Part shown: positions 33,094 to 43,340 of the stretch, piece after piece
Layout: every line of letters starts with the position of its first letter
Numbering within the stretch: position 1 is the stretch's first letter
Origin: Thelonectria olida
Taxonomy: Eukaryota > Ascomycota > Sordariomycetes > Hypocreales > Nectriaceae
Assembly: GCA_020736575.1 (NCBI GenBank)
Contig: JAGPYM010000007.1
Coordinates: forward strand, 1,426,001-1,490,000
Direction of reading: 5' to 3'
DNA length: 64,000 nt
Position numbers and translations under genes: made by a program
The notes under the pieces: model-generated
The model's database searches: none
Seen by the model: the letters and a program-made list of their open reading frames with translations, nothing else
Told to the model about the DNA's origin: nothing

Positions 33094-34782
33094 CTAGAGT
33101 TGATATGTGCCCATCTGTCTTGGGTTGACCTTGAGCTGGAAGAGCCGGTCAATCTCGTCATATCGTCGGCCCTTGAGCTCTGGAACGTAGAAGAAACTCC
33201 AGACTCCGGCAATGGCAGCCAATCCACCAAACACGAAGCCAACCTTGCCCTTGAGGTTTCCTTCATCCGGGTTCACCATGTACGGGATGGCAAAGTTCAT
33301 GATGATGCCCATAACAGCCTGAGTCGCAGTGGCCAGAGCCATAGTCTTCGCCTTGAGAGCGGTGCTGCTTGCCTCGCCGAGGATAGCAAATGCCATAGCA
33401 CCAACTGTGGCAAAGTAGACAAAGGCGTAGATGACGGTGCAGGCAGATTGCACCCATTTCGCTGCGCTTGTGGGGATAACATCCATGATTCCAATGAGGA
33501 TCAAGAGAGTCGTGAGAGCCACCATTCCTGTGAGAAAAATCTTGCGACGGCCGAAGGAGTTGACAACGAACCAACTACAAATGTTACCAGCGACACCACA
33601 AGCAGTAACACCGACTCCCAGGTCGAAGCTGCGGGACTCGGGCAGGCCGGCGAGCTGGAAGAAGTAGGTCGAGTATCCCAAGACAAAGACAATACCGACG
33701 AAATGTTGGCAAACGAAGACACCGATGCTGATAAGGGTTCGAGTCAGATCAACGCCCTTGAAGCACTGCGCCCAAGATGGCTCCTCGGCCCGGCTGGAAT
33801 CCTCCTCTGCGATTGTCTCCTCGAGAGTGGCGAGTTTGGCATTGACATCCACGTTTTTTCCGTACAACTTGAGAAGCGACTCTCGCGCTTCGTCTCGCTT
33901 ACCCTTGCGTGCGAGGTACCAGGGTGTTTCGGGGACGAATGGAAGGCCGACAGCGAGGAAGAGGACGAAGAAGAATTGAGTGGCGAATGGTGCACGATAC
34001 GCCCAGTGATCGAGCCTCTCTCCAAACCCTTTCACGACACCGTTCGAAATAAGCTGACCGACGGCAATACCGAGATTGACACCGGTGGTGGACATGCCTC
34101 GAAGGACAACGGGAGCGATCTCGGATGTTGCCAGTGGAGCCAATGTAAGATAGAAGCCCAGTCCGAGACCCAGAATCAACTTGGACACGACAAAGGCGGC
34201 GTTGCTATTCGAGAAGATTTCGCCAAAGATTCCTCCGGTCGTGATGCAGAGGCCGATGAGGAGAGACTGCTTTCGTCCGATGCGGTCGCTGATCCAGGAA
34301 CAGAAGAATCCACCAAAGAATTGACCAACGCTGCTGACAATGTTGAAGGCCGACTGCCAATCGGCCGGGAGGATGGCAGTACCGTCTTGGACGTATCTAG
34401 ATAGGATATTTGTTATGACGTGTTCGAATCCTGATGATTTGGAAGAGGCTTACCCAAAGTCGCGGCGGAACGCTTCGACGGAGATCATGGCACCGTTGAT
34501 CTGAGCATCGAAACCCCTGATGCAGTCGTGTAAGTGCATGCTCACGAGTCTCATGACAAATGACACTTACCAGCCAACTCCGGCCATTGCCCAGTAGAAA
34601 GACCACCATGCGAGGGCTGGGTGGTTAGCAAAGACTTGCTTGAGAGTCAAGTCATGTTCTGCTTGGCGATCCGATTCAACAACCGCCTCCCCCTTGAGAT
34701 CAGCAAACTCATGACCAGAAACCTGAGGCTCGGTCGGATGACCGCCATCCTTTGCCGCCGAGATGGCACCTTGAGACGCCAT
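33094..34782 (-). CDS. MFS sugar porter, alpha-glucoside (maltose) permease type
   Basis: Predicted 525 aa, three exons: 34571-34782, 34454-34516 and 33094-34396. After a 60-residue cytosolic tail come about 12 membrane helices. WGFDAQINGAMISVEAFRRD is typical of Mal/general alpha-glucoside permeases; also SDRIGRKQSLLIG, PFVPETPWYLA in the central loop, SFGRRKIF after helix 8 and VPELKGRRYDEIDRLF at the end. Proton-coupled uptake of di- or oligosaccharides at the plasma membrane is expected. It is divergent from a Zn2Cys6 gene with 618 bp between starts, a common arrangement for a permease and its regulator. A long open frame on the opposite strand is a shadow. Confidence 0.88.
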
Positions 34783-35400
34783 GCTGTCAACCCTTGTGAA
34801 TAGTTGCTGAATGTCGATAATGTTCAATGATTGGCGTTTGATGCTGAGTGCCAAAGTTTGAAGAGATTTTCTCCATCGGGCAACCGTCGATATATATCCT
34901 TTCCCCAGACCGCCGCGTTAAGTATGTTGTTCGTCCCCAACACACGGGCTCCGAAACGCCACTCCGGTTAAATGTCACACTATGAGCTAACATCCACGAT
35001 TCCCCCTGGGAGTTTGACAGTCACACGACGAGCGGCGTGTCAAGCAGTTGGTCTGATCCGGGGATTGTGGGGAATGGAGAGACTGGGGTTGGGCCATGCG
35101 GGTTAGTTCCCTGGGGGAGAAATAGGCCTGGACCTATTCACATCTTACGAGCGACATTCCCCGAAGCCATGAGCCGAACTGGTGGCGTTACTTTCAGGCC
35201 CACATGGGCCACCTGCTCCCGCCGAACTCGCCCATAAAGAGCGACACTCCCCGAAGAAGCCTGTTTCTCGCCATATCCACCATCACATCTCTGCGTGCCT
35301 CTACCGATGGGACGGTTCATCTGCGAGAATACCGTTCTCCACGTGTTCCGCTCTGCCATCTGCGGCATTGAAAGAACTCCCCACAAGTCCACAGCCCATC
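34783..35400. promoter_or_regulatory. Bidirectional promoter with an 18-bp direct repeat
   Basis: Divergent region between the permease and the Zn2Cys6 gene. GAGCGACATTCCCCGAAG at 35149-35166 recurs as GAGCGACACTCCCCGAAG at 35239-35256, one mismatch, 90 bp apart (nine helical turns at about 10 bp). A CCGAACT word follows the first and precedes the second copy. The CCCCGAA core resembles sites of stress or carbon regulators, but the binding factor is unknown. Confidence 0.5.
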
Positions 35401-37242
35401 ATGAGCTCCTCGTCGCCGAAGGAGGCCCAACCCCCGGCGCAGGATGATGAACAGGAGCGCCGTCCTGGGAAACGCCCAGCCGCGCGAGGTACCGCCTTCT
35501 ATCCGAGGAAGAGAGCCAACACCGCGTGCCAGGTCTGCCGGGCACGGAAGACCAAGTGCGACAATCGCAAGCCGTCTTGCTCGTACTGCCTCAGCGTGGG
35601 CGCCACGTGCATTCAATCACCCGTCGACCTTTCGTCGTTCGACCCGGCAAGCCTCAAGATTCTGGAACGATTGGACGACTTAGAGAAGTTGATGAAGGAG
35701 GCACAAGACAATAGGCTCGTCCACGCCCCGTCAGCTGGCAACCTGCAGAAAAGTCCCGGTTCGCATGGAGACTGTGTGGCAGGGGACCCGCCAGAGGCTG
35801 AGGACATCCCCTTGAGGAGCATTCTGCCCGAGAAGCTGGACAGTCTCTTGCAGTGGTCCATCTTCCCGGGCCTATCAGAGCCTCAGTTCCCCGTCTACAG
35901 CCCTTCGGGACCCATGAACTTGAGCACTCCCAAAAGCAATGCTCTGGGCGCATTGCTCGACATCGAGTCTCACGCCATCAACACGCTACTGGATAATTTC
36001 TTCATCCACGTGCATTGCAAAAACCCCATTTTCCAAGAAATGGCAACACGGCGACTGGTGACGACCACTATCCTCGAGGGCATCGACTGGTCTCCCAACT
36101 CGTGTCTTTCGTTGCTGATATGTGCGCTCGGTAGCATCGCCACGCCTCTGGGGCCTAGTCTTGGGACGAGGCCAGACACGACGGCATATGCCGACTCACA
36201 GAGCTACTTCCATGCGGCGCAGAGGAGAATTGGCTTGCTACTGTGCTCCTCGGACATAATCGGTGCGCAATGCCTATTTCTGTCTGGAGTCTACATGATG
36301 TGTACCTTTCAGCCATTCCTCGCCTGGCGCTTCTTCTCTCAAGCTCTCGCTGCGTGTCAGAACCTCCCGTTCCTGAAAAGGGCCCATAGTTACATCCTGA
36401 CAGACCCAGCCTTCTCTGCGGACTTGCTCACGCTGCAGGCCGAGGAAACGCAGGAGCAAGCAGTATACTGGTCTGCCTGGAAATCGGAGCGAGAAATGAG
36501 GGGTGATCTCGCGCTGCCTGACTTCAACATGCCGCATTCTACAAGTGTTCTCTACCCGCCATTCTTCCCAACTCCGCCTCAGTCGATGGAGTCGACCCAG
36601 ACGACGGGTTCAGAGAGACAACGGACGTCTTGGTTGTTCTACCTCGCCGAGATCTCTCTGAGGAGGTTGTCTAGCAGAGTGTGCAACGAGATTCTCCAGC
36701 TGCATCGAAACTCGGGGTCCAACCTTGTGTTTCTCAACGAACTGGCCCTGTTGATGCCGGAATATGAGGCTCAAGCTCAGCAGTGGGCCGACAGTCTTCC
36801 CACTGAGCTATCGATGCAGAAGGATCCGCAAAAAGACGACGTCTGCATTTTTGTCTTGCGCGGACACTTTGTCAACTTCTTCGAGACCATCTATTGGCCG
36901 TTTGTCATGGCTCACCTCGAAGGACTCGAGTCTGGGAACTTGAGTGTCGTGCCTGGTAGGCAATATGTTGAGAAGGGTCTGCATTACCACGTTGAGCGGG
37001 TTTCTGTAAACGAGCCGGGATTCCTCCATAGGCATCATGGAACCTGGCCCATGATCAGATGCTGCATACGAAGCGCCGTGGTATTGCTGGGAGCAGGTCT
37101 TTTGGGCAGCACCATGCCTCGCGGATGGCAAGAAGCTACTTACCAAGTTGTACAATTATTGAACATGTGGGAGGACGAGATTCCAGAGCTGCGAGGACGA
37201 AAGGAATTCTTGCAGCAGACACTGATGAGCATTGAGAACTAG
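35401..37242 (+). CDS. Zn2Cys6 transcription factor
   Basis: Predicted 613 aa, open without introns. The zinc cluster is at residues 43-70: CQVCRARKTKCDNRKPSC, then SYC and ATC. A coil (ILERLDDLEKLMKEAQD) follows. The fungal-specific TF domain has FFIHVHCKNPIFQE, CALGSIATPLG and FLSGVYMMCTFQPFLAWRFF. I start at ATG 35401 (MSSSSPKEA), about 40 residues before the cluster; an upstream in-frame extension to 35182 is rich in His/Pro and lies over the promoter repeat, so I excluded it. Likely regulates the divergent permease. Confidence 0.88.
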   Translation: MSSSSPKEAQPPAQDDEQERRPGKRPAARGTAFYPRKRANTACQVCRARKTKCDNRKPSCSYCLSVGATCIQSPVDLSSFDPASLKILERLDDLEKLMKEAQDNRLVHAPSAGNLQKSPGSHGDCVAGDPPEAEDIPLRSILPEKLDSLLQWSIFPGLSEPQFPVYSPSGPMNLSTPKSNALGALLDIESHAINTLLDNFFIHVHCKNPIFQEMATRRLVTTTILEGIDWSPNSCLSLLICALGSIATPLGPSLGTRPDTTAYADSQSYFHAAQRRIGLLLCSSDIIGAQCLFLSGVYMMCTFQPFLAWRFFSQALAACQNLPFLKRAHSYILTDPAFSADLLTLQAEETQEQAVYWSAWKSEREMRGDLALPDFNMPHSTSVLYPPFFPTPPQSMESTQTTGSERQRTSWLFYLAEISLRRLSSRVCNEILQLHRNSGSNLVFLNELALLMPEYEAQAQQWADSLPTELSMQKDPQKDDVCIFVLRGHFVNFFETIYWPFVMAHLEGLESGNLSVVPGRQYVEKGLHYHVERVSVNEPGFLHRHHGTWPMIRCCIRSAVVLLGAGLLGSTMPRGWQEATYQVVQLLNMWEDEIPELRGRKEFLQQTLMSIEN

Positions 37243-37945
37243 GAGGAGGCTCTTAATACTGATGAAACACCTAATGATACAAATAAGCTGCTGGCCTTCA
37301 ATGCATTCGTAAGTGAATGAACCCTCTCGGCTTCTGGCGGAGATTCTTGTCCAAGCTTCTCAGCTCACATCAGTTGCCTCATTAACTGCCGACGACGGCA
37401 TCCTCAGCTACCCCACAATCACGACCCTAGTTGAAGTCCACATGATGCCATCGGGGAGTGTCGCTCCAAGGGCCAAATCCCCATCCGGACTGTTCTTCCT
37501 ACGTAGTAGTTGTGATCGGGGCTCTCAACGTGGGTGCTTCGCATCAATTGAAAGATGTCTTACAATTATAAAAGGATAGAGCATTCCAAACTTTAGAAAG
37601 TTAGATTTATGCACCCCAGATCAATAACTTCAACTCCTACTGCCCTTGTCGAAAAACGTTGACCCGAGTTTCTCAGGTAGGGGTACAGGGTAGGTTCTGC
37701 GTCCACCGATGACTCAAATTTGCCGTCGCTTTAGTATTAGGACTCCACAGATGACAATTTCGATCTTGAACGAGGAGGGTTCTTCACGTCGATTCGCCAA
37801 ACCCTATACTTTCAGTAGTTTGCTGAGTGAAATGGTGTTAGGGAATGGAAGAGCAATAACACAAGTCGGGCCCCTGCCTAAATCGCGGCTCTCGCGTTGA
37901 TATTCATCTTCAAATTGTTAAATTGGTATTAATTTAGAGTGAAGT
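37243..37945. other. Intergenic between TF and hAT element 3
   Basis: About 700 bp, AT-rising towards the transposon. No coding region recognised. Confidence 0.4.
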
Positions 37946-37953
37946 AGTCAAAC
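37946..37953. repeat. Target-site duplication of hAT element 3 (left; right copy 41056-41063)
   Basis: AGTCAAAC on both sides of the element, exact. Confidence 0.88.
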
Positions 37954-40900
37954 CAGCGCTGCCCTCAAATCAAACAAATCAAATCCGGGGTCATATTTGA
38001 GATATTTGGCAACCCTCAACGCTGGATTTGTTGATTGAAATATTTATTCAAATATTTCAAATATTTCAAATCTTACCCTCTATGCTCTCCATGCTACTAT
38101 GTCCAATCTCCCACTAGACCTCGTCTCCCCCACTTGCTGTCGCCCCCAGCTTCACCGCACCATGTCTGACCCAATTCTTCAGGCATTGCAACTTCTCCAA
38201 TGTTTCCGTCGTCATCGAAAGCCTCTGCGACGTCAGCGTCAACTTGGCGAGGCTGAACGACCTCTCGCAATCAGTTGCCATCGCCGGTATCGCGAGTATA
38301 TCGAGAGCTAACTGGCTGACCATCGGGAATTGTCCCTGGTGAGTCATCCACCACTCGATTGGATCCTCAGTCTCTTGCGGCTCTAGCCGCAGATACCGCT
38401 CAAGCTCACTTCCCATCACTGTAGTCTTCGCTGTCCTGCTCTTCACCCACTGCTTGAACATACTGTCTACCGGCGTTCTCTGCGGCACGCTTGGGGATGC
38501 CGTAGTCTCAACAATTGCCCCTCGCTGCTCGTCCACCGGCCGGTTGCAGCGGTACCAGCGGTCCAGGTAGTCAGATAGTCCAATTTTGGCGTCCCTCACC
38601 CACACAAGCTGTTCTTCCGACGCCCAATTCACCTCCAGATAGCTCATGCCCAGTGATGGGTGGAGAATGATGGATGCGGCAAACAACGGTGACTCTCCAA
38701 GCTTGGTATAGTATTCATTGAGTTTCTGCCAGGCGGTGATGATGGAGAGTCTCAGATAGCATCGGTGATCCTTTCCCATGTCGTCAACTCCCGATGATCC
38801 TGATGGCTTGCCTAATCCATCATCACATTGTCCCGAGCCACGACCTGGCAAGGAGCTTTGCATTGACTTTCGCGGATGTATGTCCATCTCGCAATCCCTA
38901 AATCTAGCAGGAAGCTGCCGATTTCGGTCTGGTCGCCCTCGGGCTAGCTCGACCTGCGAGTTGGTATTCTCTCCGGCTGCCTCGTCTGGAACAGCATGAT
39001 AGAATAGCTTCCGATCCTCAAGGTGTTCCAGCAAGTATTCCATGCCTGTCATCACCTCCCAGAGTCGTCCATTACCTCCCTCGCTGCCCCAACCCTGCGT
39101 TCTCATAGTTTGCAGGTAGAATGGCTCAAGGATATGTTTGATTTCTGCCAAAAGTCTCCAGTCATCCCCCTTCAACATGTCGGCCTCGGGTAGCTATTTC
39201 TCCACCTCTGGATGGACCAAGAACGCCCTGATGTCTCCCTGCTTGACGAGCGCTCGAGAGATCATGAGATAAGTGGAGTTCCATCTCGTGTCGTTGTTCA
39301 TGACGACCTCTAGCTCTGCCGTCGACTCACTCGCCAGGAGATATTCTTGTGCTTCGTCGTTCTCGCGTGAGATCCTCTTAAAGAGCTCACACCTCTGAGG
39401 GGAAGATCTGATGAACTTGACAACATTGTGGAGCTTTCCCACCGGCCCTTTCTTTCTCCAGTGTCGTAGGTCATCCTCGCGCCGGCCGAGAAGGTCGAAG
39501 ACCTGCGATTCGGCCTCGAAGGCCTCGAAATCTTCGCCGTAGAGGAAAGCACGAGCAACCAGGTTCAAGATATGTCCATAGCAGCGCATACGTCTAGCCC
39601 GAACGTCCGCCGGGCCCATCTCTACGTCGAGATCTCCGTAGAAGTTCAGAAGACAGCTATCATTCGAAGATGCGTTGTCCGAGATCACTGTTCCAACTCG
39701 ATCCTCTATCCTCCATTCACGCACAACTTGCCCAAGCGTCACCGCGAGATTTTCCCCGCTGTGACATCCGAGCTGGCGACGGAGTGCCAGTAGGCGCGAC
39801 TGGTGCTTGCCCTGGCGGTCAAGAAAATGAGCTGTGACTGCCATGACAGCGTGCCGATTGGGTGATGTCCACAGGTCGAACCCTAGATGGATTCTGGTAA
39901 GGGCATCTGAGAGCTCCTGCTTGACCTCATCCTTCTTAGACTCGTACATGTCATCCAGCAAACGGCCCATCGATTGCCGGCTCCATGATATCTGGTCAGA
40001 TAGGTGAGGGTCAAGTTGCCAGGCGAGTTGCTGAAAGAATGTATCGCTAAAGAAAGAAAAAGGAGCATTGGTGTTGATCAGAAGTCCTAGGCTCAGTTCT
40101 CGGATCATCTTGACTCTAGCACGCGGTACGGCGCTGTAGTGCAAGCGCCGTCGCTTGGGCCGTTCAGATTCATCGGTTGACGGGTCTGTGTCGGCGCCTT
40201 GACTGCTCTCGAAGATCCTGTGGGACCTACATGTGGTCAATGATGCTCAAGCTCGCGACGTCACATTCTCATACTTGCGGAGGTGGTCAGCTGCCGAACT
40301 CGTAGCAGCAGCGGCGAAGAACTCGGGCTGACTCTTCGCGTCGCACAAACGACAGGCCCAGTACGGACTCAACGGACTGTCGTCAGTGTCGGTCTCAACG
40401 AGAAAAAATCCATGGCGCTTGATCCAGCTCTTCCGGCCCTTCGAGCCTTTCCGGGACAAGGACTCTTCCAAAACATTTCGTTTGTTCCTCCATACTGCTC
40501 GCGGAAGATCTGCAACGGTAGGGTGGTCTGGTGAAGCCACCCGCGTCGTCAGCTCGAATTGACTTGCCAGATTTTTCGGTGGGCGGAGAAGAGCAAAGGC
40601 GGAGGGTGGAGAAGGAAGCATGATGTCGTTGGATTCCATCGGGTTAGGCGTCGATCGGTAAGGAATGGCACGCGTCGAGGAGAGGTAAACAGACTGGCAC
40701 CGACGCGGTTTGATGTTGTGGGGGCGAGGGACGTGAAAGTTAAGAAGCTACCTTCTCTTTAGCCAGCTTGAAGGCCCTGCTGGGGGTAACGCACTAATGA
40801 AAGGTCTGAGTAATGACTCTGATTGGCCAGATCCGCTCACCAGACCCGGACATCCACCAGGTTCCGGGTAAGCTGCAAAGACACGCTCGACAGCCTGGCA

Positions 40901-41055
40901 GATTCGACCATTGATCATATATAATGTATCAAATATATCAAATGTTATTTCAAATCCAGGGTTTTGGATTTGTTTGATTTGAAATAAGATTTTGGCATAT
41001 TTGATTGATTTGTTTGGCAGTTTGTTTGATTGCATTTGATCTGTGGGCAGCGCTG
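37954..41055 (-). mobile_element. hAT DNA transposon, different family (3,102 bp, complete ends)
   Basis: Starts CAGCGCTGCCC and ends GGGCAGCGCTG: an 11-bp perfect inverted repeat, extended with mismatches into AAATCAAA words. The flanks carry an 8-bp target duplication AGTCAAAC (37946-37953 and 41056-41063). Both ends are rich in CAAAT/ATTTG words, as expected for subterminal binding sites. The ends and the transposase differ from the two other hAT copies. The right end lies about 110 bp from the 3' end of the 7-TM gene. Confidence 0.9.
38114..40639 (-). pseudogene. hAT transposase with one internal stop
   Basis: Exons 40275-40639 and 38114-40226 give 826 codons in one frame, interrupted only by TAG at 39194-39196, between HPEVEK and LPEADMLKGDD. 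The N terminus has a BED-like finger (YWACRLCDAK and, after FFAAAATSS, DHLRK). The core shows HLGFDLWTSPNRHAVMAV, SDNASSNDSCLLNFY, RCYGHILNLVARAFL and NDTRWNSTYLMI. The end has the dimerisation region PIEWWMTHQGQFPMVSQLAL and MATDCERSFSLAK. A single C-to-T change (CAG to TAG) would explain the stop; otherwise the frame is intact, so inactivation is recent. It may still be moved by a transposase supplied elsewhere. Confidence 0.85.
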
Positions 41056-41171
41056 AGTCAAACTGGCCCTCTTCCACAAGGTATCAAGTATCAAGCTATT
41101 TAAACGCCATCAAATCAAATCAAATCAAATCATTATATCTGCTATCTTACATGAGACAGATTCCCAAGCCC

Positions 41172-42594
41172 TCAATGATCAAACACCCCACGATGTAACT
41201 TCCTCGTTGAGCTACTGCTCTCAGCGTCTGCATCATCTCTTTCTTCAGCCGGGGCGCTCGCCACTGTTGTCTGCACCGTCTTGACGATTCCGTTCTCGAG
41301 GTCCCCGGGGTTGATGTTATCCCTGACCTCGAGCTCAAAGTCACTGTCCCGATCGCCGACCTCGATTTGAGTCGTGTTGCCTCCCCGCCAGGTCGAGTTG
41401 TGACCCTTTGATAGCGTATTGGAAAATTTCGATTTGCCATCACTCCTGGATTTTTGGTTGTTGGAAGAATTCCTGTAATAGATGTCGTCGTTGCCAGCAC
41501 CGCCCCCGGACGATCGAACAATTTTAGTAATGAGCTCCGCCATCTTCATCTCAATCTGCAGTTTCAGAAGATAGCAGACTGGGTGGAAGGAGAGATAACT
41601 AAGACAAAGTCAGCGGGTCTGATGGGAGCGTTTGTGGGGATAGTATGGGGAAAGGTAGCAGTAGAAGATTCTGGAGAACCCTGACGAAGATCCGGAGATG
41701 ATTAACGTACACTAAACTACTCTTGAGTGACATGAGACCGACGAGGACAACCTGGTGAATGATGTCAGTACAGCTCGGACGATAGATTGGAACGGCCAAG
41801 CTCTTACATCTAACGACAGCGACATGAAGATTAGGGCAAGGTTCATTCGGTAGAGGGGAATGTATTTCGTGAGGCCGTTGTTGATAAGACGGGATCGGAC
41901 AAGGTAGATGAAGTAGCCATTCAGAACTCCGTCAACAAGCGCGAAGATGACCTTTTCGCATCGATCCCAGATGTTGTTGAGGTGAACCCATGTTTGGTTG
42001 ATCTGTAGTCGGGCGGGCATCCAAATGATAAAGACGCTGATGTTGACGGCAAAGATGATACCGAACACGAGCCATTTCAGTTTCGCCGCTTGACCAGGGA
42101 CTACCATCAAAAGGCCCAGGCGGTTGATGATGATTTGAAGAAGCAGCTGGACCTGAATTGCCCAGAATAAAGCTATCCGTTCGTCTCGTCAGAAGGGGCG
42201 GAATGGAGGCGGGGAGGGGAACTCGTACCGACGCAAAAGTAAAAGGCAAAGCTGATATGAATCGACAAGTATTAGTGATGAACCGACCCGGGTAATGGAT
42301 GGGGAGTTTCTGCGTCTGTACTCACCTTGGGTTGATGTATTGTCTCTGGAACCCCCAAGCGAGCACACCCAACACCATACTGCTCAGCCAGACTCCCCAC
42401 AGCATGGACACATATGCCGTGATCCGCCTGGATCGGGTCCAAGATCTATGGCTTTGCTGTGCCGCTTTCCCAGCCGAGAACAATGCGACTCCAAGCGAGA
42501 AACCCCAGAATATGCTGGATGTGTTCATGTCGACTTCGTCGGGCACCTCCCGGACGTACGAGTCCGGGATAAGAAAGCCATACTTGGCACCCAT
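41172..42594 (-). CDS. Seven-transmembrane fungal integral membrane protein
   Basis: Predicted 374 aa, five exons: 42326-42594, 42229-42251, 41808-42172, 41711-41751 and 41172-41598. Seven hydrophobic helices, among them FWGFSLGVALFSAGKAA, VSMLWGVWLSSMVLGVLAWG, LVFGIIFAVNISVFIIWMP and VIFALVDGVLNGYFIYLV, then a polar C-terminal tail of about 110 residues with Ser/Asn-rich and acidic parts. This is the layout of the Pezizomycotina integral-membrane (rhodopsin-like) family, for which function is mostly unknown. The start codon MGAKYGFL at 42594 lies 160 bp from the left end of hAT copy 2, so its promoter is interrupted. Family function not assigned. Confidence 0.78.
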
Positions 42595-42746
42595 GGTCGA
42601 CGACAATAACGATGTGAACAGCAGAAAAAGCAATAATGAAAGACAGATGGGAGATGGGTCGAGGAAAAAGAAAAGCCAATCCACTCCTGCAGGTCCTGCA
42701 GCATGGAATGTCCCAGCTGGCACGTCTTATAACGGGAGGGCGACGA

Positions 42747-42754
42747 TCGGGACG
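42747..42754. repeat. Target-site duplication, left, hAT copy 2
   Basis: TCGGGACG directly before the element; repeated exactly at 45817-45824. Confidence 0.92.
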
Positions 42755-42890
42755 CATACCTGGGCATTTTAGTTAACTCAAACCTAACTCATGAGTTAAC
42801 TCATAACTCTAACTCATAAAACTCATATGAGTTGAGTCTGAGTTATCGCTGCTAACTCATGAGTTAACTCATAAACTCACAACGGCGTTC
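42755..42890. repeat. Left subterminal repeat array of hAT copy 2
   Basis: Same ACTCAT/ATGAGT palindromic array as in copy 1. It now lies about 160-300 bp upstream of the 7-TM protein start codon. The matching right array is at about 45700-45810. Confidence 0.7.
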
Positions 42891-43340
42891 CTGGCGTCTG
42901 ATTAGCCCGCTCTATAATCTAATCTAATCTATCGCAACCCCTCTATATTCAGAATTATCACATCCAACAGACCAAAGGGTCATACATTTGATCAAACCGG
43001 AAGGAAGGTCTTCCAGCAGTTCAGACAGGCAGTTCAGACCGGCAGCCCGGAAGTCCGGACTTCCCGTCAGTGGTTGGTATCACCTATGTCTCCCAAAAAG
43101 CAAGTTCTTAAACACAACGGCCCCGGAGGACCAATTCATCTTATGTATAAGAAACCGACCTGTTTCCACTCATTAGATAGAGAATCAAGAGCTTCTATCC
43201 CTATGATCCAGATCCATCAGAAATTGACAAGAATCTTAAGGTAAAAAAAGTCTTCCGAGTAGCTACTGCAGTTTCTAGTACGATTTATCGGCAGACTCTT
43301 CATCGCCTCGATCCATTATCTATACCATCAAGCCATCGCC

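Noticed and set aside
33082..34404. 440-codon open frame on + strand
   Set aside because: It lies antisense to the alpha-glucoside-type permease, whose exons, motifs and phases are clear. The frame is a codon-bias shadow with no domain.
41111..41130. (CAAAT)4 microsatellite
   Set aside because: Short simple repeat just outside hAT element 3; it resembles that element's subterminal words but is too short to call a feature.
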